Shown: one piece after another, positions 1 to 5,943 of the stretch
Position numbering within the stretch: position 1 is the stretch's first letter
How the letters are laid out: each line of letters begins with the position of its first letter
NCBI GenBank assembly: GCA_021203705.1
Contig: JAJQAR010000209.1
Coordinates: 1-6,565, forward strand
Length of the DNA: 6,565 nt
Source: Prevotella sp.
GTDB taxonomy: Bacteria > Bacteroidota > Bacteroidia > Bacteroidales > Bacteroidaceae
Direction: 5' to 3'
Program-made: the position numbers and the translations under genes
The notes under the pieces: generated by a model
What the model was told of the DNA's origin: nothing
The model's input: the letters and a program-made list of their open reading frames with translations, nothing else
Database searches by the model: none

Positions 1-82
1 GACACAGTATGCCAACAAATTCGGCAGAAAGCCAAAGATTTACGACATCGTAATCTCTGACGGCTCACGCAAACTTTGCTAA
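1..82 (+). CDS. galK: C-terminal end of a probable galactokinase (5' part outside window)
   Basis: An open frame enters from the left edge (first full codon at 2) and ends at a TAA at 80-82, giving the last 26 residues of a protein. The tail has the pattern Y-x-x-K-x-G-x-x-P-x-x-Y-x-x-x-I-x-D-G-x-R-x-L, ending in Cys. This resembles the C-terminal strand of bacterial galactokinases, which often end in a motif like Y-x-V-x-I-G-D-G-A-R-x-L. If correct, the enzyme is a cytoplasmic GHMP-family kinase that phosphorylates galactose to galactose-1-phosphate in the Leloir pathway. The catalytic and ATP-binding motifs lie outside the window, so the assignment rests on a short tail only. Another GHMP kinase or an unrelated protein remains possible. 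Confidence 0.45.
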   Translation, partial: TQYANKFGRKPKIYDIVISDGSRKLC

Positions 83-118
83 GACATTTTTCATAAGTTT
101 AGACTTAAGAAATAAAAG

Positions 119-168
119 GTGTGCCAACAATGATATGATTTTATTAAAATCGTATTGTTTTGGCACAC
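119..168. repeat. long imperfect hairpin downstream of the galK-like gene
   Basis: A 9-bp perfect outer stem (119-127 with 160-168, sequence GTGTGCCAA/TTGGCACAC) continues as a 4-bp stem (128-131 with 154-157) and an 8-bp inner stem (135-142 with 146-153, one T-G pair). A 3-base bulge (132-134) and a 2-base bulge (158-159) separate the stems, and the loop is 3 bases. It begins 37 bases after the plus-strand stop codon, so it may end or stabilise that transcript. No T-tract follows on the plus strand, so it is not a textbook intrinsic terminator. A small palindromic repeat element is the alternative. Confidence 0.6.
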
Positions 169-275
169 AATCATTAACCTGTTTTCGCCACCTAATTTAC
201 AAATCGGCACTATAGGTTATTTGTGATGAGGATTTTTGAATGAATTTGGGAGACGCATTAGCAAAAACAGGAAGA

Positions 276-314
276 AAAAAAAGGAAAAAACCAGTTTGGT
301 TTCTTCCCTTTTTT
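276..314 (-). terminator. intrinsic terminator of the PL11 lyase gene
   Basis: Arms 276-292 and 298-314 pair around a 5-base loop (293-297). Read as minus-strand RNA, both apparent mismatches (282/308 and 287/303) become G-U pairs, so the 17-bp stem is unbroken. It has a GC-containing core and is flanked by an A-run on the 5' side and a U-run on the 3' side. It lies about 30 bases past the stop codon of the lyase gene. As plus-strand RNA the same two pairs are A-C mismatches, which favours minus-strand use, although it may also stop readthrough from the left. Confidence 0.85.
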
Positions 315-343
315 GATTTATAACATATAAATCTTACTCAACC

Positions 344-2632
344 TTATTCTGCTAAGAATTTCTTGTTGAATGTGTCTGTACCAGAGGTGGCTTTAATTAT
401 GTAAACACCCTTCGGCATCTGAGGCAACTCAACTGTCTGCGTGCCGTTGATAGTAAGACTCTCGCTCCACTGCTCACGCCCACTGATGTCGTAAATACCG
501 ATTTTTGTGGCATGACTGCCGTCGCTGTTTATCTCAAGAGAGTTCTCATCGAACATCCTAATCCAACCACCATTTACAGAATAGATATTTTTGATACCTG
601 TGGCTGCGGCGTAAGATTCGATATAGTCAGGCAGGTAATAACCAAGATGAGCAGGCTGGTTGTAAGCAACATTCTGCCAAGCCACACCCATACGATATGT
701 ATGGTCGTGCATAAGTGTCGGCACACGATAGCTTGTTGGATAAGTGGAAGTGGAAATCAACAGCGTACAAGAGTCGGTTTCCGAATCAATGCACCAAGTG
801 ATTATTTCCTCACGCCAGTCACCAAAGATGTCGGCAATAAGGTTAGGTGTCGCCTTGGTGGTATTGCAGGTCTGTGCTTTGTAATGTCTCAATGCCCAAC
901 CGTTTGCTAACAAAGTTGTTACTGAAGAACCGTTGTATTTTGTTATCGCAGGTTGGCAATCATCTGTACTTGAGTCATAACTTCCATCAAACAGTTCATC
1001 GTATGCATCACCATCCCAATACAGTCTGAAACACTGTGACTGTGACTTTGTTGACAATACCGAGCCATCAACACAACTTCTCACATTTCTATCGTTGGAT
1101 GACCAGAACTCGAAACCACGTGAGAGGCTGTCCACATCGGCTGCCATACCACGACCGTTATCACCGCTTCCCTTCTCAAACAAGATTACCTCACCAGTAG
1201 CAGCATCGTGTATATCAAAACCGTATGAAGGATGTTTCTCCTCATGTACCTGGAACACCTCCAGACCTGGACGATCAGGGCACAAGTCGCTCAAGTGCAT
1301 TGCATCACCATGACCATAGCCGACGGCATACAGAAGATTACCATCGTTGTTGATTGCGCAAGAACCATATATTATCTCATCGCAGCCATCACCGTCAACA
1401 TCAGCCACTGAAAGGTTGTGGTTTCCATTGCCGTATGCCGTGTAACTGTAACCGGTATTTCCTTTATTGCTTGAATATTTCGTTGTTGTGGATTTGCCAT
1501 TGGCATCTGTAACTGTAACTTCTGAAGTTGACGTTGAAGCGTGCAACCACTTAGTAGAGAGTTTCTCACCATCAAAGTCAACTGCCCAAAGATAAGCACG
1601 AGTATAATAACCACGACACAGAACAGCACTCGGATTTTTGTCAGGACCATCAAGATAAGCCACGCAAGCAAGAAAACGGTCACCACGGCCACCATAACTG
1701 TCCCCCCAACTACTGCTATAAGAAGCCGAGCCACCTACACCAAATCCACGGTTAGGATTGTAATAAACGGTATTGATAGCTTCACCTGTCTCTCCGTTGA
1801 ATACAGTAAGGAACTCAGGACCACCTAAAACATATCCATTTGAATTTCTGTATGTATTCTGAGCAGTATCGTTACTATTATCCGTATTATTTTTTATTTC
1901 ATCATCACCAACCTCACTTACATAATTACCTTTGGAGTCAGCCGAGTTAGGAGCAGTCTTCATTATCACTTCTGCCTTGCCATCCCCGTCAAAGTCGTAT
2001 GCAAGAATCTGGGTATAGTGTGCACCAGCACGTATCGCATAACCCATATTGATTTTCCACATACATTTGCCAGTGCTGATTTTATATGCTTCAACCAAAA
2101 CACGGGCAGTTTTTCCTGACTGTGAGTTGTCTTTCGAGTTGGTAGGATCCCACTTAACTATCAACTCATACTCACCGTCACCGTCAAGGTCGGCAACAGC
2201 GATATCATTCGGGATGTATTTGTATGAATCACCACCTTTATGGTAATCAATTTTAAATTTCAGAATATCATCATCAATAGTCAAAGCATCGGAAGTCTCA
2301 ATCACCTCTCCATTGACCACTGTCTCAACCTGATACTGGTGCATTTCATCAACCACATCTTCATCATCATAACAAGTAACGTTGCCGATGTTCTCCGCAA
2401 TTCTCTCGCCATCACGCAGCACATTGAACACTACATCAGGGTCATCAGTACCCAACAGACGCCAACTGATGAAATTACCCTTATATTTGCCACCTGAAGA
2501 CACCTTAACGGCAACGACGCCACGGTCAAGTTTTTCCATCTGGCTTTCAGGCGTTACCTGTGCCTGTATTCCACAAACAGACAGGAAGAGGAATGCTGCC
2601 AACAAAGCCACCTTTCGAGTAAAATTTTTCAT
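344..2632 (-). CDS. secreted rhamnogalacturonan lyase, family PL11, with T9SS sorting domain
   Basis: This 762-residue protein is a secreted pectinase that should cut the rhamnose-galacturonic acid backbone of rhamnogalacturonan I by beta-elimination. Residues 1-24 are a signal peptide (basic start, hydrophobic core, likely cleavage after A24). Residues about 27-120 form the N-terminal beta-sandwich, and about 130-680 form the beta-propeller of PL11 enzymes related to B. subtilis YesW/YesX. Hallmarks are Asp-rich calcium-type loops at 148-153, 213-218 and 411-416 (DxDGDG), GNGNHNLS at 401-408, HGDAMHLSDL from 441, GDWREE near 604-609 and LMHDHTYR at 640-647. Residues about 690-762 are a T9SS type A sorting domain with IYDISGR (713-719), MPKGVYIIKA (739-748) and the ending KKFLAE, so the enzyme should be exported across the outer membrane and released or anchored at the surface. 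A Ser/Thr-rich insert (about 366-392) precedes the GNGNHN motif. Endo versus exo action cannot be read from the sequence. The gene has its own promoter and terminator and no SusC/D neighbours here. Confidence 0.93.
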   Translation of the reverse strand: MKNFTRKVALLAAFLFLSVCGIQAQVTPESQMEKLDRGVVAVKVSSGGKYKGNFISWRLLGTDDPDVVFNVLRDGERIAENIGNVTCYDDEDVVDEMHQYQVETVVNGEVIETSDALTIDDDILKFKIDYHKGGDSYKYIPNDIAVADLDGDGEYELIVKWDPTNSKDNSQSGKTARVLVEAYKISTGKCMWKINMGYAIRAGAHYTQILAYDFDGDGKAEVIMKTAPNSADSKGNYVSEVGDDEIKNNTDNSNDTAQNTYRNSNGYVLGGPEFLTVFNGETGEAINTVYYNPNRGFGVGGSASYSSSWGDSYGGRGDRFLACVAYLDGPDKNPSAVLCRGYYTRAYLWAVDFDGEKLSTKWLHASTSTSEVTVTDANGKSTTTKYSSNKGNTGYSYTAYGNGNHNLSVADVDGDGCDEIIYGSCAINNDGNLLYAVGYGHGDAMHLSDLCPDRPGLEVFQVHEEKHPSYGFDIHDAATGEVILFEKGSGDNGRGMAADVDSLSRGFEFWSSNDRNVRSCVDGSVLSTKSQSQCFRLYWDGDAYDELFDGSYDSSTDDCQPAITKYNGSSVTTLLANGWALRHYKAQTCNTTKATPNLIADIFGDWREEIITWCIDSETDSCTLLISTSTYPTSYRVPTLMHDHTYRMGVAWQNVAYNQPAHLGYYLPDYIESYAAATGIKNIYSVNGGWIRMFDENSLEINSDGSHATKIGIYDISGREQWSESLTINGTQTVELPQMPKGVYIIKATSGTDTFNKKFLAE

Positions 2633-2663
2633 ATTAATTTTGTTTTAGAATTAGTTTCAAGAC

Positions 2664-2691
2664 TATAATATGCGCAAAAATACATATTATA
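2664..2691 (-). promoter_or_regulatory. promoter of the PL11 lyase gene, embedded in an inverted repeat
   Basis: On the minus strand, 2675-2682 reads TATTTTTG, a match to the Bacteroidetes -7 consensus TAnnTTTG. No clear TTTG lies 19-21 bases further upstream, only a T-rich stretch, so the -33 element is weak. The expected start of transcription, near 2669, leaves a leader of about 37 bases. Flanking the -7 box is a perfect 9-bp inverted repeat, TATAATATG (2664-2672) and CATATTATA (2683-2691). A weak core promoter with a symmetric site over it suggests a regulated promoter, but the repeat is pure A/T apart from one G-C pair per arm. Confidence 0.55.
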
Positions 2692-2739
2692 ATCAAAAAC
2701 GAAAATAAATAAGTGTTAAAATATGAAAAGATGAATGCC

Positions 2740-3903
2740 TTATTTTAGCATTTTCTCTATTTCCGCATTTATGTCTTTTATCTGCTCATCCCTCATCTGC
2801 ACCTCATTATTCTTGTTAATCAAGAAGAATGTAGGTATTTTCTGAACGTTGTAAGCTGCGATATTTGAGGAGTTTATGCCCTGCGGGTCTCTTACGCAAA
2901 CCCATGGCAATGCCGCCGTCTGTGTTTTCCAGAAATGCTCATCGGTGTCAAGAGAGATCTGGTATATCTCGAAGCCCTGCGAGTGATATTTATTATAAAT
3001 GTCACGCATCTGCATTATACGCTTAGGAGAATCGCTTGAACCGAATACATGGAAGTCGAGCATCACCACCTTGCCTTTAAGGTCAGTCAGGCTACGGATG
3101 TTTCCCTTATTGTCCTCCAATGCTATGTCAATCAGGCTCGCCACGCTAATCTTATCAGCCTCAATCTGCTGCGTCATGCGCTTGTTGCGCAATATACGCA
3201 CATTTTTCATTCCTTCAATCGCAATATTGTGCAGGTTTTGACCTCTAACGGCATCAGGGTGATAAGCGTCCCAACTGGTGGCGACAGCACCATAAACCTT
3301 TACATCACCCTCATTCTGCATAGGGTTGAATATCAATGTGTTACCGATAGTCTGGAACAGAGCGAAATAGGATGATGAGCGCATCGGGGCTTTATATATG
3401 TAATTGTTCCTAACATCCTCCTTGTAACGTTCAATGGTACTCTCGATACTGTCGATTGTGGCATTGTAATTGAGGGTGTTGTCCCTCTGTATGGCGATAA
3501 TACGCGACTGCAATTCAATCTGCTTCAAGGTGAGTTCCCTGATGATGTTACATTCCTCAGAGCCTTCAATAGTATAACCAGTAGCCATTGTGGGCAACGC
3601 CGCCTTTACCGTTACCGTCTCGGTAGAATCAATGCTGATATTGATAATCTGACGGTCAATCCTCAAACGGTAGAAGTCGGGGGCTTCGGGCGCCTTGCCA
3701 CTGAAACTGAAATCACCACCGGCACTGAGTTTCACGGAATCCACCTTCACAGGACCGTCAAGACTCATGTTCTCAAGATACAACACCGAGTCTTTCGCCT
3801 CCGTTATATTACCCTTCACATGAAACTTATTATTATCACATGAGCAAAGCATGGACACTGCAAGCAGTGCCACGGCACAGTATGTGAAAAACGTCTTTCT
3901 CAT
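2740..3903 (-). CDS. DUF4369 / thioredoxin-like lipoprotein lacking the CXXC active site
   Basis: The product (387 residues) is an envelope lipoprotein. Residues 1-21 are a lipoprotein signal ending in lipobox L19-C-S-C22, so C22 is the lipidated residue, followed by D23. Residues about 25-110 resemble DUF4369, a small beta domain (VKGNI, DSVLYLENM, GDFSFSGKAP) common in Bacteroidetes. Residues about 120-250 are mostly helical and charged. Residues about 253-387 form a TlpA/AhpC-TSA-type thioredoxin fold: LKGKVVMLDF (275-284), GFEIYQISLDTD (310-321), ALPWVCVRDPQG, and the cis-proline loop KIPTFFLI (355-362). Where active relatives have W-C-x-x-C, this protein has F-G-S-S-D-S-P (287-293), with no cysteine. 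C118 and C336 are the only cysteines in the mature chain after C22. It is therefore unlikely to act as a normal disulfide oxidoreductase; a binding or structural role is inferred. The ATG at 3903 fits the signal peptide and an upstream promoter. The 107-bp gap to the lyase gene contains that gene's own promoter, so co-transcription is not required. Confidence 0.88.
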   Translation of the reverse strand: MRKTFFTYCAVALLAVSMLCSCDNNKFHVKGNITEAKDSVLYLENMSLDGPVKVDSVKLSAGGDFSFSGKAPEAPDFYRLRIDRQIINISIDSTETVTVKAALPTMATGYTIEGSEECNIIRELTLKQIELQSRIIAIQRDNTLNYNATIDSIESTIERYKEDVRNNYIYKAPMRSSSYFALFQTIGNTLIFNPMQNEGDVKVYGAVATSWDAYHPDAVRGQNLHNIAIEGMKNVRILRNKRMTQQIEADKISVASLIDIALEDNKGNIRSLTDLKGKVVMLDFHVFGSSDSPKRIMQMRDIYNKYHSQGFEIYQISLDTDEHFWKTQTAALPWVCVRDPQGINSSNIAAYNVQKIPTFFLINKNNEVQMRDEQIKDINAEIEKMLK

Positions 3904-3943
3904 CGTATTTTTATTTGTTTACGTCAATTCCTAAGTTTGCTTG

Positions 3944-3974
3944 CAAAGATAATGCAACTGAAATTAATTACAAA
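3944..3974 (-). promoter_or_regulatory. promoter of the DUF4369 lipoprotein gene
   Basis: On the minus strand the -7 box TATCTTTG (3944-3951) lies 19 bases from a -33 TTTG (3971-3974). This fits the Bacteroidetes primary sigma factor consensus in both sequence and spacing. Transcription would begin near 3938, giving a leader of about 35 bases that ends in an A-rich stretch before the ATG at 3903. Confidence 0.78.
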
Positions 3975-4099
3975 ACGTCATAAAACTTTTTTAAACATTC
4001 ACACTCGTTAAACCTGCATATTTATATTTTTTACCACAATTTATGTCTATGATAAATTTTTAATATGCCGTTTCAAGCATAAAAACCGCTAAAAAGAGT

Positions 4100-4107
4100 T
4101 ATATTTG
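4100..4107 (+). promoter_or_regulatory. -7 promoter element of the metallophosphoesterase gene
   Basis: TATATTTG matches the Bacteroidetes -7 consensus TAnnTTTG. No good TTTG lies at the usual 19-21 bases upstream; the nearest similar tetramer, TTTC at 4071-4074, is 25 bases away. The predicted transcript start, about 4114, leaves a short leader of about 18 bases before the ATG at 4132. The element matters for start choice because a possible TTG start at 4105 falls inside it. Confidence 0.55.
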
Positions 4108-4131
4108 TGTCGTTTTTCAAAGAATGCCCCA

Positions 4132-5217
4132 ATGCGAATGTTCCCATTACTTCTCCTGCCGTTTATCGGTCTTGCCTACACACTATGGCATATCTGGTGT
4201 GTGTTGCCCATAGAGAACATCTGGCGCGGAATAATTGTATTTCTGTGCGCACTGATGTTCCTCTCTATCTTCCTCGTTCTCTCACGCACGATAGACCGTA
4301 TGCCCATGACAGTCGCCACGACAATATACAATGTCGGCTGCTCTGCTCTTTTCGTCATGCTATATGCCGTGATGGTTTTCGCCCTGCTCGACATTGCAAG
4401 AATAGTTCACATTATCCCAAAGTCATTTCTGTATGGCAATGGTTATACGGCAATAGGCATCACTGTGTTGATAGCGGTAATTTTCATCTGCGGGAACATA
4501 CATTATTACAATAAGAAAAGGCAGACTTTGGAATTATACACTGAAAAACCTCTCGAAAAGGATGTCAGGATGGTGATGATAAGCGACCTTCATTTAGGGT
4601 ATCACAACCGCCGCAAAGAATTAGCACGGTGGGTGGATTTGATAAACAGTGAGCATCCTGACATCATACTTATCGCCGGCGACATAATCGACCGTGGCGT
4701 GCGGCCATTGCTTGTAGAGGACATGGCGGTAGAACTGCGCCGCCTTGATGCGCCTGTCTATGCCTGTCCTGGCAACCATGAATACTACACTGGCATTAAG
4801 GAGGCGGAGAAATTCTTCAATGCCGCCGGCATAACATTGCTGCGCGACAGTGTGGCAGAAGCAAGTGGGATATGTATCATCGGGCGTGATGACCGCACGA
4901 ACAGTCACCGCAAGAGCATCGGGCAAATAATGAGTATGACTGACAAGGACAGATATACGATTGTGCTTGACCATCAGCCATTCAACCTTGAACAGATTGA
5001 ATCGGCTGGTGTGGATTTCCAGTTCAGCGGGCATACCCACCACGGACAAGTATTCCCCATATCATCAATAACCGACCTTATTTATGAGAACGCATACGGC
5101 AAGTCACAAAGAGGAAACACCCTTTTCTATGTCAGTTCAGGACTTGGCATCTGGGGAGGCAAGTACCGCATAGGCACGTGTTCGGAATATGTCGTAACCA
5201 CGTTGAAAAACAGATAG
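4132..5217 (+). CDS. membrane-anchored calcineurin-like metallophosphoesterase (YkuE/YaeI type)
   Basis: This 361-residue protein combines four predicted N-terminal membrane segments (about 3-24, 32-51, 68-93 and 105-124) with a binuclear-metal phosphoesterase domain (about 140-361). The metal-site motifs are all present and in order: D152-x-H154 in SDLHLG, G183-D184-x-x-D187, G214-N215-H216-E217, H281 in LDHQPF, and G300-H301-T-H303. The domain matches the COG1408 group (B. subtilis YkuE, E. coli YaeI). Members hydrolyse phosphate esters or pyrophosphates, and some act on lipid-linked substrates at the membrane, which suits the four-helix anchor. The substrate here is unknown. The ATG at 4132 (or the one at 4138) is preferred over an in-frame TTG at 4105, because that TTG lies within the -7 promoter element and would precede the transcript start. 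The position after the fourth histidine is H304, where relatives often have Gly. The gene appears monocistronic, ending at a shared terminator. Confidence 0.9.
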   Translation: MRMFPLLLLPFIGLAYTLWHIWCVLPIENIWRGIIVFLCALMFLSIFLVLSRTIDRMPMTVATTIYNVGCSALFVMLYAVMVFALLDIARIVHIIPKSFLYGNGYTAIGITVLIAVIFICGNIHYYNKKRQTLELYTEKPLEKDVRMVMISDLHLGYHNRRKELARWVDLINSEHPDIILIAGDIIDRGVRPLLVEDMAVELRRLDAPVYACPGNHEYYTGIKEAEKFFNAAGITLLRDSVAEASGICIIGRDDRTNSHRKSIGQIMSMTDKDRYTIVLDHQPFNLEQIESAGVDFQFSGHTHHGQVFPISSITDLIYENAYGKSQRGNTLFYVSSGLGIWGGKYRIGTCSEYVVTTLKNR

Positions 5218-5221
5218 AAAT

Positions 5222-5251
5222 AAAAATCCATGCCTTGCGACATGGATTTTT
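5222..5251. terminator. bidirectional terminator between convergent genes
   Basis: A perfect 11-bp stem (5222-5232 with 5241-5251, AAAAATCCATG/CATGGATTTTT) closes an 8-base loop. On the plus strand it begins five bases after the phosphoesterase stop and ends in a T-run. On the minus strand it lies four bases past the stop of the hexapeptide-protein gene and also ends in a T-run. The A- and T-tracts are both part of the stem, so it should work in both directions. Confidence 0.88.
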
Positions 5252-5254
5252 TGT

Positions 5255-5755
5255 TTATAGATACCACTTAGAGTACTCAACATAATGCTTGGCGAAACTC
5301 TCCGCCTGACCAGGGGCTGTCTTTTTGAGAAATTTCGCCGGCACGCCACCCCATATCTCGTGAGGACCAATCTTAGTGCCCTGCAATACCAAAGCCCCAG
5401 CAGCCACAATCGCACCCTCTCCTATATCCGCATTGTCAAGCACTGTCGCCCCCATGCCGATAAGTGCGCCACGACGTATTGTGCAGGCATGCACAGTTGC
5501 ATTATGCCCTATCGTGACATCATCCTCAATCTCCACCGGACCTATGGTGTTCGTTACATGAACGCAAGAGCCATCCTGAATGTTCACCCTGTTTCCGATA
5601 TGTATGTGGGCAACGTCACCCCTTACAACAGTGTTGAACCATATAGAACATTCGTCACCCATTACAACCTCACCCACTATCGTGGCGTTCTCGCTGAAAT
5701 AACAGTCCTTGCCCCATTTAGGAGTAAGTCCGTTTACTGATTTTATAAGTGCCAT
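5255..5755 (-). CDS. gamma-carbonic-anhydrase-like hexapeptide-repeat protein (YrdA/PaaY type)
   Basis: This 166-residue cytoplasmic protein has no signal peptide. It is built almost entirely of hexapeptide repeats (about 20-135), which fold as a left-handed beta-helix and normally assemble as a trimer. The gamma-carbonic anhydrase signature is present: R45-G-D47, N58-x-Q60-D61, and three histidines placed like the zinc ligands of archaeal Cam (H66 in CVH, H84 in GHN, H89 in VHAC), with the usual 5-residue spacing between the last two. GVPAKFLKK (137-145) and a C-terminal helix complete the fold. Length and layout fit the short YrdA/PaaY/YtoA group rather than full Cam, whose acidic loop with the proton-shuttle glutamate is missing. 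Carbonic anhydrase activity is therefore possible but unproven; metal binding is likely. The start at 5755 gives a conserved N-terminus and follows a promoter-like element. No acyltransferase catalytic motif is apparent. Confidence 0.92.
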   Translation of the reverse strand: MALIKSVNGLTPKWGKDCYFSENATIVGEVVMGDECSIWFNTVVRGDVAHIHIGNRVNIQDGSCVHVTNTIGPVEIEDDVTIGHNATVHACTIRRGALIGMGATVLDNADIGEGAIVAAGALVLQGTKIGPHEIWGGVPAKFLKKTAPGQAESFAKHYVEYSKWYL

Positions 5756-5780
5756 ATCTTAATTTTCTTTATAAACGGTG

Positions 5781-5788
5781 CAAAAGTA
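5781..5788 (-). promoter_or_regulatory. -7 promoter element of the gamma-CA-like gene
   Basis: Read on the minus strand, the bases are TACTTTTG, matching TAnnTTTG, 25 bases ahead of the ATG at 5755. No TTTG is found at 19-21 bases upstream, so the -33 element is poor and the call rests on the -7 box and its position. Confidence 0.45.
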
Positions 5789-5836
5789 AGGCAAAAATCA
5801 AAATTTTCAGTATAAAAGGACAATTTCAAAAGATTT

Positions 5837-5868
5837 TTTGTGTTTTTTAATTAATTGGTGTAATTTTG
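5837..5868 (+). promoter_or_regulatory. promoter of the MaoC-like hydratase gene
   Basis: A -33 TTTG (5837-5840) is followed after 20 bases by a -7 TAATTTTG (5861-5868), matching the Bacteroidetes consensus in sequence and spacing. Transcription would start near 5875, leaving an unusually long leader of about 69 bases compared with the other genes here. The leader contains an 18-codon reading frame (5877-5933). Confidence 0.75.
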
Positions 5869-5943
5869 TGCGGTAAATGAAAAACCGACTTAGAAATCAT
5901 TTTTATCACTTATCAAAGCGAGACTATAAATAATCAAAATAAC

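Noticed and set aside
240..323. 27-codon ORF on the plus strand encoding a Lys/Arg-rich then hydrophobic peptide
   Set aside because: It runs straight through the A-rich and T-rich arms of the lyase terminator, which explains its composition, and it has no TAnnTTTG promoter at a suitable distance.
1372..1734. 120-codon minus-strand frame, and several long plus-strand frames within 512-2648
   Set aside because: They overlap the lyase gene, which has clear PL11 motifs along its whole length. Their translations are low in complexity and show no recognisable domain, so they are shadows of the real frame.
2734..2752. Possible terminator hairpin at the end of the DUF4369 lipoprotein gene
   Set aside because: Only a 5-bp AATGC/GCATT stem can form, it overlaps the coding end, and there is no T-run in the right place.
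3936..3947. Short palindrome TTTGC-TT-GCAAA next to the lipoprotein promoter
   Set aside because: Five-base arms are short, and one overlaps the -7 box whose consensus dictates most of its sequence, so no separate operator is supported.
4621..5049. 142-codon minus-strand frame within the phosphoesterase gene
   Set aside because: It is antisense to the metal-binding domain, whose five motifs are all intact in the plus frame. It has no promoter and no recognisable product.
5285..5740. 151-codon plus-strand frame opposite the gamma-CA-like gene
   Set aside because: It lies antisense to a well-supported hexapeptide-repeat gene. Its length follows from the periodic coding of that gene, and the translation resembles nothing known.
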